From: JAWLEV01 sp041685915
Lineage (GTDB): Bacteria > Chloroflexota > Anaerolineae > UBA1429
DNA: 64,000 nt
NCBI GenBank assembly: GCA_041685915.1
Contig: JAWLEV010000002.1
Span: forward strand, 24,071-88,070
Direction: 5' to 3'
A program made the translations under genes and the position numbers. The notes below the pieces were generated by a model. That model was not told the DNA's origin and did no database searches. It saw only the letters and a program-made list of their open reading frames with translations. Every line of letters begins with the position of its first letter. The first letter of the stretch is position 1. This document shows, piece after piece, positions 43,552 through 52,277 of the stretch.

Positions 43552-44823
43552 TCAGGCGCTGGGATCCATGACGCGACCAACAAAGAGGATGGTCCCCGTC
43601 TCCCTATCCCGAATCAAAAAGATAAAGGGATGATCGACGGTGAACTCGACGGGGGAGAGCGGCGCGGACTCTCTCATGATGACGGCAGTGGCCGCGGCCG
43701 CCTCGGTGCCCTCCTCGTCCACGGCGACGAACGCCTTGTGGATCACGTCGTCTATGAACAGCCCTCGGCTACCCGTCATGCCCGAAAAGTCGGCGCCGCT
43801 GCTAAAAGCCACCGGCATACCCAGGGCCGAAAGGGTTTCCTTGAGGCTGGTGTCCCACTCGTGGGAGAACTTGGGCATGGTGATATTCACGCTTGTGCGC
43901 GTCATATCCTGCACGATGGCCTCTACCCTCCCGGCATCCAGGGTTCCCTCAAATTCCTCAAATCCTCCCTCTTTTGGCAGGAGAATCACCATGGAGAGTT
44001 CTTCATCCTCGTAGGGCAACTCGAGGGCCTGATAGCCCTCGCCCTCCCCATAGGCAAAGGATTCCGTCTGGTTCATCATGGGTACGGTGACCTCTTCTCC
44101 GTCCCGAAGGTAAAAGGTGCCGTCCTCTGTCTGCTCCTCCTGGAAGGGATGCTGCCAGGCAGCGTTAAAGTAGATGGCGTTGGTGAGCACCAGCACGGTG
44201 GAGCGATCGATGGCGTTTTTGGGGAGCAGATCCTCGATGCGCTCCTCGGTCTCCTCCGCCACCCAGTCGTTGATGGTGACGCGGGATTCCTCCGGCTTTG
44301 TGGCAAAGTCGAGGACCCGCAGCCCGGCGCCATAGTTCTCCGCCAGGGTCCGCAAAAACTCGGAGAGGAACTCGTATCCCTTCTGCCCCCACAGGGCGTT
44401 TACGACGTGTAGGCGGAATCCCTCCTCTTCCTCTTCTCCCCGGCTGGCGAGGGCCAGGTCCAGGGCGTTGAACGCGGGATGCAACTCTTCTTGCGGCAGG
44501 GTGAAGTGGAGAACATCAGCCATCTGCGCCTCGGTCTCGCCTCGTGCTCCCGCATGGGTCATGGCCAGGGCCAGGGAGATAGAGTAGGGGGAATAAAAGA
44601 GATTGTCCTCCTCTTTTGCCAGGAAGCGATAGAGGTCGAAGGCAAAGGCGCTGTTTCCCTCAACCAGCGCGTCGAGATCGTCCTCGCCTACCTGGGGCTC
44701 GGAGATCCGCTCCTCCTCCGCACGCACCACCCCGGCACGCTCCTCCTGTACGGGGGCCTCACAGCCCGCCACGATCAGGAGGGGAAGCAACAATAGCATA
44801 CACAATCCTATCCGTTTTAACAT
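43552..44823 (-). CDS. Serpin, membrane-anchored lipoprotein
   Basis: 423 residues from the ATG at 44823 (GAGGAGG upstream). The signal peptide ends in the lipobox IVAGC, so the protein should be anchored on the cell surface by a lipid. Serpin landmarks: SPYSISLALAMTHAGARGET, LVLTNAIYFNAAWQHPF, MPKFSHEWDTSLKETLSALG, HKAFVAVDEEGTEAAAATAV (the inhibitory hinge with small residues) and HPFIFLIRDRETGTILFVGR. The hinge GTEAAAATA suggests a true protease trap; by counting from the hinge P1 is near RES in VIMRESAP. It would protect the cell from serine proteases of other organisms or its own. Confidence 0.95.
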   Translation of the reverse strand: MLKRIGLCMLLLLPLLIVAGCEAPVQEERAGVVRAEEERISEPQVGEDDLDALVEGNSAFAFDLYRFLAKEEDNLFYSPYSISLALAMTHAGARGETEAQMADVLHFTLPQEELHPAFNALDLALASRGEEEEEGFRLHVVNALWGQKGYEFLSEFLRTLAENYGAGLRVLDFATKPEESRVTINDWVAEETEERIEDLLPKNAIDRSTVLVLTNAIYFNAAWQHPFQEEQTEDGTFYLRDGEEVTVPMMNQTESFAYGEGEGYQALELPYEDEELSMVILLPKEGGFEEFEGTLDAGRVEAIVQDMTRTSVNITMPKFSHEWDTSLKETLSALGMPVAFSSGADFSGMTGSRGLFIDDVIHKAFVAVDEEGTEAAAATAVIMRESAPLSPVEFTVDHPFIFLIRDRETGTILFVGRVMDPSA

Positions 44824-45023
44824 TTCGCCTCCTCGATATCCTTGCTTCAACCATCTATTTATTAGACGGCCGGGAGGATGAAAAAGTTCCCTTGTCGCAG
44901 GTCGGAATGACATGACCAGGACTCCCTCTGCGTGCCTTACTACGAACCCTATTACCCCTATCACCACTGGGTGCGGGCGATGGAGATGCCCTTGCGCAGG
45001 TTGCCGTGATATTCCTCGTCGCA

Positions 45024-45590
45024 TTACTCACCGACGCTGACTTTTAGGACAAAGGTGCCCACTTGCTCCATCTCGGCACCCTCTTCCCCCAGGCATGAGC
45101 ACGGGAGCGACACCGTGCAGGGACCCTCTTCCAGGGCCTGAAAAACCCATATCTTTGTGCCTGGGGCTCCGGGCATGGGGGTGACGTCCTCGGCGGGCCA
45201 CTTGTCTTGACGATCCACCTGGCACAAGACGGTATCATCGTCGATCTCGGGAGAGTGCCATTCACAGGGTATGGAGGGGGAGGAGCCCACCGTCAGCGTC
45301 AGGTGCGCGCGAGCGCGAATGGCGACTTCTTTGGTGATGACGCGATTGTCTTTGAAATCAGTGGACTTGCAGGCAGGGCCTTTGACAGAGATGCCCTCAA
45401 CGGTAGGCGTCTCCGTCGGTTCGGGTCTGGGGGTCTCTGTTAGCCCTGATGTGGGCATCGGTGTCGATGCGGTTGTCGGTTCCGTTGCTACCGTTGGTAC
45501 CGGGGTGACCGTCGGTGCCATGGTGATGGAGCACGCCGCACATAGTAGCGTTGCGATAGCCAAAAAAAGGATCGCTGCTCTCTTGAGCAT
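45024..45590 (-). CDS. Lipoprotein with a beta-rich domain, possibly a chagasin-like protease inhibitor
   Basis: 188 residues. The signal peptide ends at LLCAAC (lipobox), followed by a Thr/Pro linker of about 45 residues. The C-terminal domain runs LTLTVGSSPSIPCEWHSP, then PGAPGTKIWVFQALEEGPCT and VGTFVLKVSV, which resembles the strand pattern of inhibitor family I42 (chagasin), although the typical NPTTGY loop is absent. Cysteines (PACKST, PCEW, LCQVD, PCTV, PCSC) may form disulfides. It lies 200 bp upstream of the serpin gene, same strand. Assignment as an inhibitor is inference from pattern and context. Confidence 0.7.
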   Translation of the reverse strand: MLKRAAILFLAIATLLCAACSITMAPTVTPVPTVATEPTTASTPMPTSGLTETPRPEPTETPTVEGISVKGPACKSTDFKDNRVITKEVAIRARAHLTLTVGSSPSIPCEWHSPEIDDDTVLCQVDRQDKWPAEDVTPMPGAPGTKIWVFQALEEGPCTVSLPCSCLGEEGAEMEQVGTFVLKVSVGE

Positions 45591-46008
45591 TTATCTCCTC
45601 CCCTTTCCCTATATCAATACTGGATCTACTGAAAAGCATACCTGGATCCTTGCCCACCCATGTGCGCATCTCATTCTTGCTGAGTATATTGTATGTATCT
45701 ATGGGATTACGTGTCAATCGATCATAAGAGGGATTTTTCATTAGCGGATCGGACAGTTCCATGGTAAACTCCATCCGAGCCGCCCGATGTGTGATAGGTT
45801 TGTGTCATCCCTTATCGTGCCATCTGGGACGCTCTTGTAAAATTCCTCATCAAGAGACTTTGCACCCGTAGAGTAAGAATTATTTTTTGGACGATCTTGA
45901 CGCCGTGCGCGTTCTGCGGTCGGTTTTTGATGGCCATGCTGGAGATTCTGTCACAAATCCCCGATTCAGGTTAATGTGTTGTCAGGGTGGAGAGAGACAG
46001 GAGGTATC

Positions 46009-47019
46009 ATGAAGTCGGTGTATATAGGCTTCCCGAAAGCCAAAACAGTAAAGGTGCTGGAGGAAAAAGTAACCGCCCCCTCATCGGGTGAGATCCTCTG
46101 TCAGGCAGAAAAGTCTCTCATCAGCATCGGTACAGAGACATTCTGCCTTAGGGGGGTATTTGATCCGGGAACCAACTGGGCGAGTTGGGTTAACTATCCC
46201 TTCCGCCCGGGTTATAGTATGGTCGCCCGCGTCTGCGCGGTTGGAGCCGACGTGGAGGGGGTTGAGGAGGGAGATCGGGTGCTTGCCTCGGTCCCTCACC
46301 AGCAGTTTTTCAAGACGTCGCCGGAACGCGTCTTCCCCATTCCTGACGGGGTGGATTCGGAAGAGGCCACCTGGGGGACTCTGGCCAATACCACGCAACT
46401 GGGGGTACGCCGTGGAAAGGTCGCCTTGGGAGAGACGGTCGGCGTTGTGGGGTTGGGAATACTGGGGCAACTGATCACACAGTACCTTTATGTCTCGGGG
46501 GCCAGGAAAATCATCGCCGTGGACACGATTTCGATGCGGCTAGAGAGTGCCAAGCGCCATGGCGCCACCCATGTCTTTCAGGGACCGGCTCAAGATGCCC
46601 GCGAGACAGTCCAAGAAATCACCGAGGGCAAAATGCTTGATGCGGTGTGGGACGCCACCGGCCATCCGACGGTACTGGCTGCCTGCGTCCAACTGTTACG
46701 CAAGCGAGGGCGCGTGATTCTGATAGGAGATTGCCCTACACCGAGCGAGCAGTATTTGGGTCCAGGCGTGGTCAGTGACTCGATAGCCATTCTTGGTATC
46801 CACGGTAGCAGTTCTCCCCCCGCCTATTCCGAGTTCACGCCGTGGACGCAACGCCAGATGATCGCGTTATTCTATGACTATTTACTGCAGGGGCGAATGC
46901 ACGTAGCGGATCTGATAACTCATCATCATCGTCCAACCGAAGCGCCCAAGGTCTATAACAGGTTATTGGAGGATCGCTCCACCTCTATAGGCGTCATCTT
47001 TGACTGGGATCGCCTATAA
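46009..47019 (+). CDS. Medium-chain dehydrogenase/reductase (zinc-type alcohol dehydrogenase fold, zinc ligands altered)
   Basis: 336 residues; the ATG at 46009 has CAGGAGG four bases upstream. Rossmann motif VGVVGLGILGQLITQYL near residue 145 and the following IIAVDTISMRLESAKRHGA identify the family. The catalytic-zinc GHE motif is replaced by FRPGYSMVARV, and the four-cysteine structural-zinc loop is missing, as in the BchC-like and sorbitol-dehydrogenase-like subgroups. It probably reduces or oxidises a sugar-like or secondary alcohol with NAD(P). It stands alone; the 420 bp upstream hold no other gene I can support. Confidence 0.85.
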   Translation: MKSVYIGFPKAKTVKVLEEKVTAPSSGEILCQAEKSLISIGTETFCLRGVFDPGTNWASWVNYPFRPGYSMVARVCAVGADVEGVEEGDRVLASVPHQQFFKTSPERVFPIPDGVDSEEATWGTLANTTQLGVRRGKVALGETVGVVGLGILGQLITQYLYVSGARKIIAVDTISMRLESAKRHGATHVFQGPAQDARETVQEITEGKMLDAVWDATGHPTVLAACVQLLRKRGRVILIGDCPTPSEQYLGPGVVSDSIAILGIHGSSSPPAYSEFTPWTQRQMIALFYDYLLQGRMHVADLITHHHRPTEAPKVYNRLLEDRSTSIGVIFDWDRL

Positions 47020-47282
47020 GCCGTCGCACAGACATGCCAGCAGGAGGAGCCCCCGTTGGAATATTAAGCTCTACTCTTGGTAAAGTCGCACCCTATTTTC
47101 AACGCAGTCGATTCTTGTTCTCGGGACGCCCAAAGAACTTTTTTCTCTAGCAGAAAAGGTATCCATCTTTTCGAACAGATGTAATGGCAAGATGAATATG
47201 GGGGTCACTACATGCCATTGATCGCGCCGTGTCAGCTAAATTCGTCATTTATGAACCCCTAGTCCCCGTCTTGAGCACAATG

Positions 47283-47310
47283 TTGGCTGCCCTGAAAAAA
47301 GGGCAGCCAA
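47283..47310. terminator. Strong hairpin next to parS-like site 4
   Basis: TTGGCTGCCC (47283-47292) and GGGCAGCCAA (47301-47310) form a perfect 10-bp stem around TGAAAAAA. It lies 264 bp beyond the dehydrogenase stop and abuts the parS-like site. No T-run follows on the plus strand, so termination is possible but unproven. Confidence 0.5.
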
Positions 47311-47326
47311 TGTTTCACGTTAAACA
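47311..47326. promoter_or_regulatory. parS-like site 4 (one-base variant)
   Basis: TGTTTCACGTTAAACA is identical to site 3. It lies in the 519-bp gap 47020-47538, which otherwise holds the hairpin, an AT-rich dyad and a promoter. Confidence 0.7.
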
Positions 47327-47407
47327 TTCCTGTGTGATCCTGGTCTGCTGACACGGTCTATCTATCCCTGTGGTGCTCGATGGAGAAATGGCTTTTTGGG
47401 CAAAACC

Positions 47408-47433
47408 CTTGTTTATATATAATATATATCAAG
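47408..47433. promoter_or_regulatory. AT-rich dyad upstream of the redox island
   Basis: CTTG (47408-47411) and CAAG (47430-47433) enclose an 18-base A/T-only core with TATAAT at 47418-47423. The form recalls Fur/PerR-type operators, which would suit iron or peroxide control of the ferritin-like genes, but no regulator gene is present. Confidence 0.3.
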
Positions 47434-47475
47434 TATAGTAAGTGTGTGTACACTACCGCAAGAGGCCCGTGTTGT

Positions 47476-47504
47476 TTGACGGGGACATATGATTTCCTTA
47501 CAAT
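47476..47504 (+). promoter_or_regulatory. Promoter of the ferritin-like/rubredoxin genes
   Basis: TTGACG (47476-47481), a 17-base spacer and TACAAT (47499-47504) lie 35 bp before the ATG at 47539, close to the sigma-70 consensus. Confidence 0.72.
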
Positions 47505-47538
47505 CACGCCAAATTAAACCGGTATAGGAGTGGTGATT

Positions 47539-48009
47539 ATGCCTGCTATGGACGATCAGATGAAACAGATCCTTCAGACAGCGGTTCAGCGAGAGGTCGA
47601 CGCGTACAATCTTTATCATTCGACAGCACAGAAGGTGGAAAGGCCGGAGGCCAGATCGATACTTGAGGAACTCGCCGCTCAGGAGGTGGGACACCGCGAA
47701 AGGTTGGAAGGGCTATTAAAGGGGGAACGGTTCCCCGCCCTCTCTAAATCGCAGCAGGAAAAGGTTGTGGATCTCAAGATAACCGACTATTTGGTCGAGG
47801 TGCCCCTGGATGCCGACTCGGATCTGCAAGAGGTGCTTATCGTGGCCGGAAAGCGGGAGAAGGCCAGCCGCGACCTCTATACCGCCCTGGGCAAGGTAGC
47901 CGATGACGAAGATACCAAGAATCTGTTCCGATTCTTGGCCAATCAGGAGGCCCAACATAAGAAACGCGTGGAGACCCTCTACGAAAAGGTCGTCTATCAG
48001 TGGAATTAA
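47539..48009 (+). CDS. Ferritin-like (rubrerythrin-type) diiron protein
   Basis: 156 residues; the ATG at 47539 has AGGAG eight bases upstream. Four-helix pattern with paired iron-ligand motifs: REVDAYNLYHS, LAAQEVGHRERLEG, KREKASRDLYTAL and LANQEAQHKKRVE. This is the erythrin core without a fused rubredoxin domain; a separate rubredoxin is encoded 75 bp downstream, so the pair could work like rubrerythrin in peroxide reduction. Cytoplasmic. The C-terminus (VVYQWN) is not a cargo-loading peptide. Confidence 0.88.
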   Translation: MPAMDDQMKQILQTAVQREVDAYNLYHSTAQKVERPEARSILEELAAQEVGHRERLEGLLKGERFPALSKSQQEKVVDLKITDYLVEVPLDADSDLQEVLIVAGKREKASRDLYTALGKVADDEDTKNLFRFLANQEAQHKKRVETLYEKVVYQWN

Positions 48010-48083
48010 AGCGCGGCAAATAGTGCGCAAGCCCTTCCGCCAATGCGAGGGGTTCGCTATGTGACATCTTGAAGGAGGCTGAT

Positions 48084-48242
48084 GTGACTAAATGGGAATG
48101 TATCGTCTGTGGTTGGGTCTATGATCCGGAAAAGGGCGTTCCAGAGGAGGGGATAGAGCCGGGAATACCCTTTGAGGAGCTTCCCGACGATTTCGTCTGC
48201 CCCGAGTGTGGCGTGGGTAAAGAGATGTTCGAAGAAGAGTGA
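48084..48242 (+). CDS. Rubredoxin
   Basis: 52 residues from a GTG at 48084 with AAGGAGG upstream. The two iron-binding pairs are ECIVCGWVYDPEKG and FVCPECGVGKEMF (Cys-x2-Cys twice), with the usual PGIPFEELPDDFVCP stretch. It is a one-electron carrier that supplies rubrerythrins and related peroxide- or oxygen-reducing enzymes. It lies between the ferritin-like gene and the remnant of its likely reductase. Confidence 0.95.
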   Translation: MTKWECIVCGWVYDPEKGVPEEGIEPGIPFEELPDDFVCPECGVGKEMFEEE

Positions 48243-48380
48243 TGTATGCGTGGGGCACGTTTTTTTCTGCGCGCCCCGCACAATGATTGCTTAGCGGACA
48301 GGTGGCCCCGCCCGTCATACGTTTAACAGTGGGGCGCGAAACAGGGGGATAGAGACGATCCCGCCAGGATAGGAGGCGAG

Positions 48381-48600
48381 ATGCGAGTGGTTATCATGGG
48401 AAATGGTGTGGCCGGTACGACGACGGCCAACCTTGTGAGGCGGGCACGCCCCGACGCGGATATCGTCATCTATTCCCAAGAGTCTTCATCCCTATCCTCG
48501 TCCCCGCCTCATAGACGTCGTGGCTGGCAGTGTGTCCCCAGGACGCATCCTCTCCCACTCCCTGGGGCTGGCACCAGGAACACCGAATCGAGAGAATCTT
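48381..48600 (+). pseudogene. Decayed NAD(P)H:rubredoxin oxidoreductase-like flavoprotein (N-terminal remnant)
   Basis: The ATG at 48381 behind GGAGG opens MRVVIMGNGVAGTTTANLV, the FAD-binding motif of the NirB/rubredoxin-reductase family. After DIVIYSQE the frame breaks: near 48483-48487 one extra base shifts the reading, and the family sequence HPYPRPRLIDVVAG continues in the next frame to about PGRIL. Beyond ~48560 similarity is lost and the cargo gene begins at 48671. The rest (~350 residues) is missing, so it is inactive unless the break is an assembly error. Confidence 0.8.
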
Positions 48601-48670
48601 GGGGCAGTGCGTGTTTGGCCTCGCGCTGCGCACCGGGGGACCACAAATATACAGTTGTATGGAGGTGAAT

Positions 48671-49633
48671 ATGAAGAAGGAACAGATCATCGAACTGTTG
48701 CGAAAGGATATGCGGGGAGAGCATCAGGCCATCATCCAGTACCTGAACCACGCCTACACCCTAGGGGAGGGGGAGATCGCCTGCGAGATAGAGGCCATCG
48801 CCCGCGAGGAGATGCGGCACCTGGATTGGCTGGCCGACGAGATCGTGGAGTTGGGCGGCGATCCCTCCATGGAGCGCGATCCCGTGGACTTTGAGATGGT
48901 ACCCCCCGGCGAGCTGCTGGAAAAGGATATTGACCTCGAGCAGGTGGCCATCGACCAGTACCAGGAACATATGGAGGCCATCGACGAGCCAGAGATACGC
49001 CGGCTGCTGGCGAGGATCGTCCACGACGAGAGGGCCCACCAGGGCCAGTTCCGAGACCTGATCGAGGAAGCGCGCGAACAGATGGAAGCTGGCGAGCCCC
49101 CCGACGCCGAGGGCGAGGCGCCAGAAGACGCAGATTACGCCAAGCGTCTCGAAGAGATCATGAACGAGGGCATCCGCCACGAGTACAGCGTGATCCTGCA
49201 GTATCTCTTCCACTCCTTCCTGGCGGAGGACAAGGAGGTGGCCGAGGAACTGGAGAACGCGGCCATCAATGAGATGCAGCACATGGGCTGGCTGGCAGAG
49301 GAACAGTACGAACACAAGGGCGAGCCAGACTATTCCCACGGTGACCTGGTGCTGAGCCATGATATGGTCAAGAATCTGCTGGCGGATATCGACGTGGAGG
49401 CCGAGGTGACCGAGGCTTACTCCAGTCAACTTTCCGAACTCAAGGAAGAGGATTTGAGGAAACTGGTGGAGCGCATCCGCGATCACGAGATATACCACGA
49501 GGCCGTGTTCAAGGACCTCCTGGAGGAGGTAGAAGAGGAGGCATCATCGGAACCGGTCCAAGAAGAGAATGAGGCGGAGGAATCGCCGTCACGGGATATC
49601 CCCTCTATCGGCAGCCTCAAGGGAAAAGAGTAG
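48671..49633 (+). CDS. Two-domain ferritin-like encapsulin cargo protein
   Basis: 320 residues; the ATG at 48671 follows GGAGGTGAAT. Two consecutive ferritin-like domains are visible, each with ExxH-type ligands: first MRGEHQAIIQYLNHAY, EAIAREEMRHLDWLADE and VHDERAHQGQFRD (1-135), then IRHEYSVILQYLFHSF, NAAINEMQHMGWLAEE and RDHEIYHEAVFKDLL (165-285). An acidic linker leads to the C-terminal SPSRDIPSIGSLKGKE, which matches cargo-loading peptides of family 1 encapsulins (IGSLKG core). The encapsulin gene starts 48 bp downstream. A nanocompartment that oxidises and stores iron or destroys peroxide is inferred. Confidence 0.9.
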   Translation: MKKEQIIELLRKDMRGEHQAIIQYLNHAYTLGEGEIACEIEAIAREEMRHLDWLADEIVELGGDPSMERDPVDFEMVPPGELLEKDIDLEQVAIDQYQEHMEAIDEPEIRRLLARIVHDERAHQGQFRDLIEEAREQMEAGEPPDAEGEAPEDADYAKRLEEIMNEGIRHEYSVILQYLFHSFLAEDKEVAEELENAAINEMQHMGWLAEEQYEHKGEPDYSHGDLVLSHDMVKNLLADIDVEAEVTEAYSSQLSELKEEDLRKLVERIRDHEIYHEAVFKDLLEEVEEEASSEPVQEENEAEESPSRDIPSIGSLKGKE

Positions 49634-49681
49634 TCGTTTTGAAGAAATATGGATTAAAGAATATTTCGCATGGGAGGGATC

Positions 49682-50458
49682 ATGGATAACTATTTGATGC
49701 GCGATGGCGCACCGTTCGGTGAAGAGGGTTGGGAAAAGATAGACGACATGGTGGTCACGGTCATGAAAAAGAACCTGGAGGGCCGACGGTTCATCGAACT
49801 CGTGGGGCCCCTGGGATGGGGCGTGGAGGTGGCGCCCTCGTTCGGCTTTGTAGAAGAGGACGGCGCGGATGTGGCCACGGAGACGACCGAATACCTGCGG
49901 CTGCAAGAGATTGCTCAGGAGTTCACCCTGCGGGCCAAGCATATGGCCATGGCCGATGACACTCCCTTTGCCCTGGATCTGGGGGCCGTGGCCCTGGCGG
50001 CCACCAAACTGGCCGACGCGGAGGAAGAGATCGTCATCGGTGGCCTGCGAGAGGCGGCTGAGGACTCCATCGAGATGACCGACTGGGACACCCTGGGCGG
50101 ACCCTTTGAGCTCGTCTCCGAGGCTACGGCCCAGCTTCGGGCCACAGGATTCGACGCGCCGTTTGCCGTGGTCATGCACCCAAAGATGTACGCGCGCCTG
50201 GCCAGCCTGATGCGACAGGGACGGCGCGAGATAGAGATGGTGGAAAAGATAGCCGAATCGGGCATCTTTGAGAGCACGGCCCTGCCCGATGGTGAAGTGT
50301 TGGTGGTTAGCCCCCATTCGTGGAACGTGGATCTCGTGGTGGGGCAGGATGCGGTGACCGCCTATCTGGGCAACGAGGGAATCGATCACAGGTTCCGGAT
50401 ATTCGAGACGCTGGCCCTGCGCATCAAGCGCCCGGGCGCCATCTGTGTGATAGAGTAG
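49682..50458 (+). CDS. Encapsulin nanocompartment shell protein (family 1)
   Basis: 258 residues, typical of T=1 encapsulins with the HK97 fold; the ATG at 49682 has GGGAGG four bases upstream. The opening DNYLMRDGAPFGEEGWEKID and LEGRRFIELVGPLGWGVEV, the middle FAVVMHPKMYARLASLMRQG and the end FRIFETLALRIKRPGAICVIE are family hallmarks. It self-assembles into a protein shell and captures cargo by C-terminal peptides, here that of the upstream two-domain ferritin-like protein. Confidence 0.95.
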   Translation: MDNYLMRDGAPFGEEGWEKIDDMVVTVMKKNLEGRRFIELVGPLGWGVEVAPSFGFVEEDGADVATETTEYLRLQEIAQEFTLRAKHMAMADDTPFALDLGAVALAATKLADAEEEIVIGGLREAAEDSIEMTDWDTLGGPFELVSEATAQLRATGFDAPFAVVMHPKMYARLASLMRQGRREIEMVEKIAESGIFESTALPDGEVLVVSPHSWNVDLVVGQDAVTAYLGNEGIDHRFRIFETLALRIKRPGAICVIE

Positions 50459-50536
50459 TTTAGAACATAAAGAAAGGTAGAGCGTGCTCCATGCGTACCA
50501 GAGAAAAGGTTTATCTGGATAGCGAAAGGGGGTTCC

Positions 50537-52276
50537 ATGTCTACCACCGACGTTAGTTTTTGCATTGGAGGTGAGGCAGGACAGGGCGTGCAATCCAGCG
50601 GCGCGGGCTTTGCCCAGGCCATGACCCGAGGGGGGCTGCATGTCTTTGGCACGCCCAGCTACTACTCGCGCATTCGCGGGGGACACAATTTCTTTATCAT
50701 CCGCGTCAGCGACGAGCCCGTATACGCCGTCAAGGACAAGATCAACGTGCTGCTGGCCCTTGACGACACAAGCGTACTGGAACATATCGACGATCTGGTC
50801 ACTGAAGGGGTGATCGTCGCCGACGAGGGGGTCGAGGTTCCCGAGGGGCTCGTGGAAGGCCGTGCGGTGCGCGTGGTACAGGCGCCTCTGGCCGATATCG
50901 CCGAGGAGCACGGCAGCTCCGTGATGATGAACACCGCCACCCTGGCCCTGACAGCAGGGCTGGTTGGCTTTGACCTACAGCATATCCTCAGCGTCATCGC
51001 CGACAACTTTGCCGCCCTGGGAGAGGATATCGTCAAAGCCAACGAACAGGTGGCAAAGGACGCCTACGCCCTCGCCGGGGAGGACTTTTCCGATATCTCC
51101 ACCTGGCGCGTCGAGGCGCGCCAGGCACCGGAGCGCCTGATCATCGATGTGAACCACGCCTTTGGCATGGGATGCCTCATGGGTGGCTGCAAGTTCGTCT
51201 CCGGCTATCCCATGACGCCGGCCAGTTCCGTGCTGGAGTATATGGCCCAACACGCGGACGCCTGGGGCATGGTGGTGAAACACGCCGAGGACGAGTTGGC
51301 GGCCGTCAACATGTGCGTGGGAGCAGGCCACGCTGGCGTGCGCGCCATGACGTGCACCTCGGGGGGCGGGTTCGACCTCATGACCGAGGGGCTCAGCCTG
51401 GCGGGCATGACCGAGACCCCCGTGGTCGTCTATCTCGCCCAGCGACCGGGGCCAGCCACGGGATTAGCCACCCGCACAGCGCAGGGGGATCTCAACCTCG
51501 CCCTCTATGCCTCCCACGGCGAGTATCCCCGCGTGGTACTGGCGCCGCACACGCCGGAGGAGGCCTTCCGCTGTGGGCAACGGGCCCTGAATATCGCGGA
51601 AAAGTATCAGTGCGTGGTCATCGTGCTCTCTGACAACTATAACGCCAACTCGCTCTGGTCCGTAGACGCGGGGGAATTCGACCCGCAACAGGTGGAGATA
51701 GACAGGGGGAAAATGCTCGACGAGGAAGCACTGGAAGCCATAGACGTCTACCACCGCTACGCGTTCACGCCCGACGGGGTCTCGCCCCGGGCGCTTCCTG
51801 GCAGCCATCCCCAGGCCGTCTATCTGGCGACGGGCAACGAGCACCGAGAGAACGGCCACATCACCGAGGATCCGGAGATCAGCGCGGCCATGTTGGACAA
51901 GCGCATGCGCAAGCTCGACGGCGCCCGCACCGAGATACAGGCCCCCTTTACCTATGGCCCGTCCGAGGCAGAGATCACCTTCCTAAGCTGGGGGTCGAGC
52001 TATGGCCCCGTGCACGAGGCCATGAAACGCTGTAACGCGGGCGGGACGCCGGCCAATATGGTCCACTTTGTGGATCTGTGGCCCTTTCCCGTGGAGGAAA
52101 CGAAGGAGATACTGGACGGCGCTCGCGAACTGATCGACGTGGAGGGAAATGGCACGGCCCAGTTCGCCTCCCTGCTCTATGGTCAGACGGGCATCGAGGT
52201 GGACAAAAAGATCCTCAAATACGACGGGCGCCCGTTCACACCAGAATATATCATGGAAAAGATAAAGGAGGCGTAA
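50537..52276 (+). CDS. korA: 2-oxoacid:ferredoxin oxidoreductase, fused gamma-alpha subunit
   Basis: 579 residues. The N-terminal ~190 residues are the gamma domain (CIGGEAGQGVQSSGAGFAQAM, TPSYYSRIRGGHNFF); the rest is the alpha subunit (GYPMTPASSVLEYMAQHA, EDELAAVNMCVGAGHAG, TSGGGFDLMTEGLSLAGMTE, FLSWGSSYGPVHEAM). With the beta subunit it oxidises 2-oxoglutarate or a related 2-oxo acid and reduces ferredoxin. The start is at 50537 behind an AAAGGGGG site. The beta gene follows with one base between. No delta ferredoxin subunit is encoded. Confidence 0.94.
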   Translation: MSTTDVSFCIGGEAGQGVQSSGAGFAQAMTRGGLHVFGTPSYYSRIRGGHNFFIIRVSDEPVYAVKDKINVLLALDDTSVLEHIDDLVTEGVIVADEGVEVPEGLVEGRAVRVVQAPLADIAEEHGSSVMMNTATLALTAGLVGFDLQHILSVIADNFAALGEDIVKANEQVAKDAYALAGEDFSDISTWRVEARQAPERLIIDVNHAFGMGCLMGGCKFVSGYPMTPASSVLEYMAQHADAWGMVVKHAEDELAAVNMCVGAGHAGVRAMTCTSGGGFDLMTEGLSLAGMTETPVVVYLAQRPGPATGLATRTAQGDLNLALYASHGEYPRVVLAPHTPEEAFRCGQRALNIAEKYQCVVIVLSDNYNANSLWSVDAGEFDPQQVEIDRGKMLDEEALEAIDVYHRYAFTPDGVSPRALPGSHPQAVYLATGNEHRENGHITEDPEISAAMLDKRMRKLDGARTEIQAPFTYGPSEAEITFLSWGSSYGPVHEAMKRCNAGGTPANMVHFVDLWPFPVEETKEILDGARELIDVEGNGTAQFASLLYGQTGIEVDKKILKYDGRPFTPEYIMEKIKEA

Positions 52277-52277
52277 G

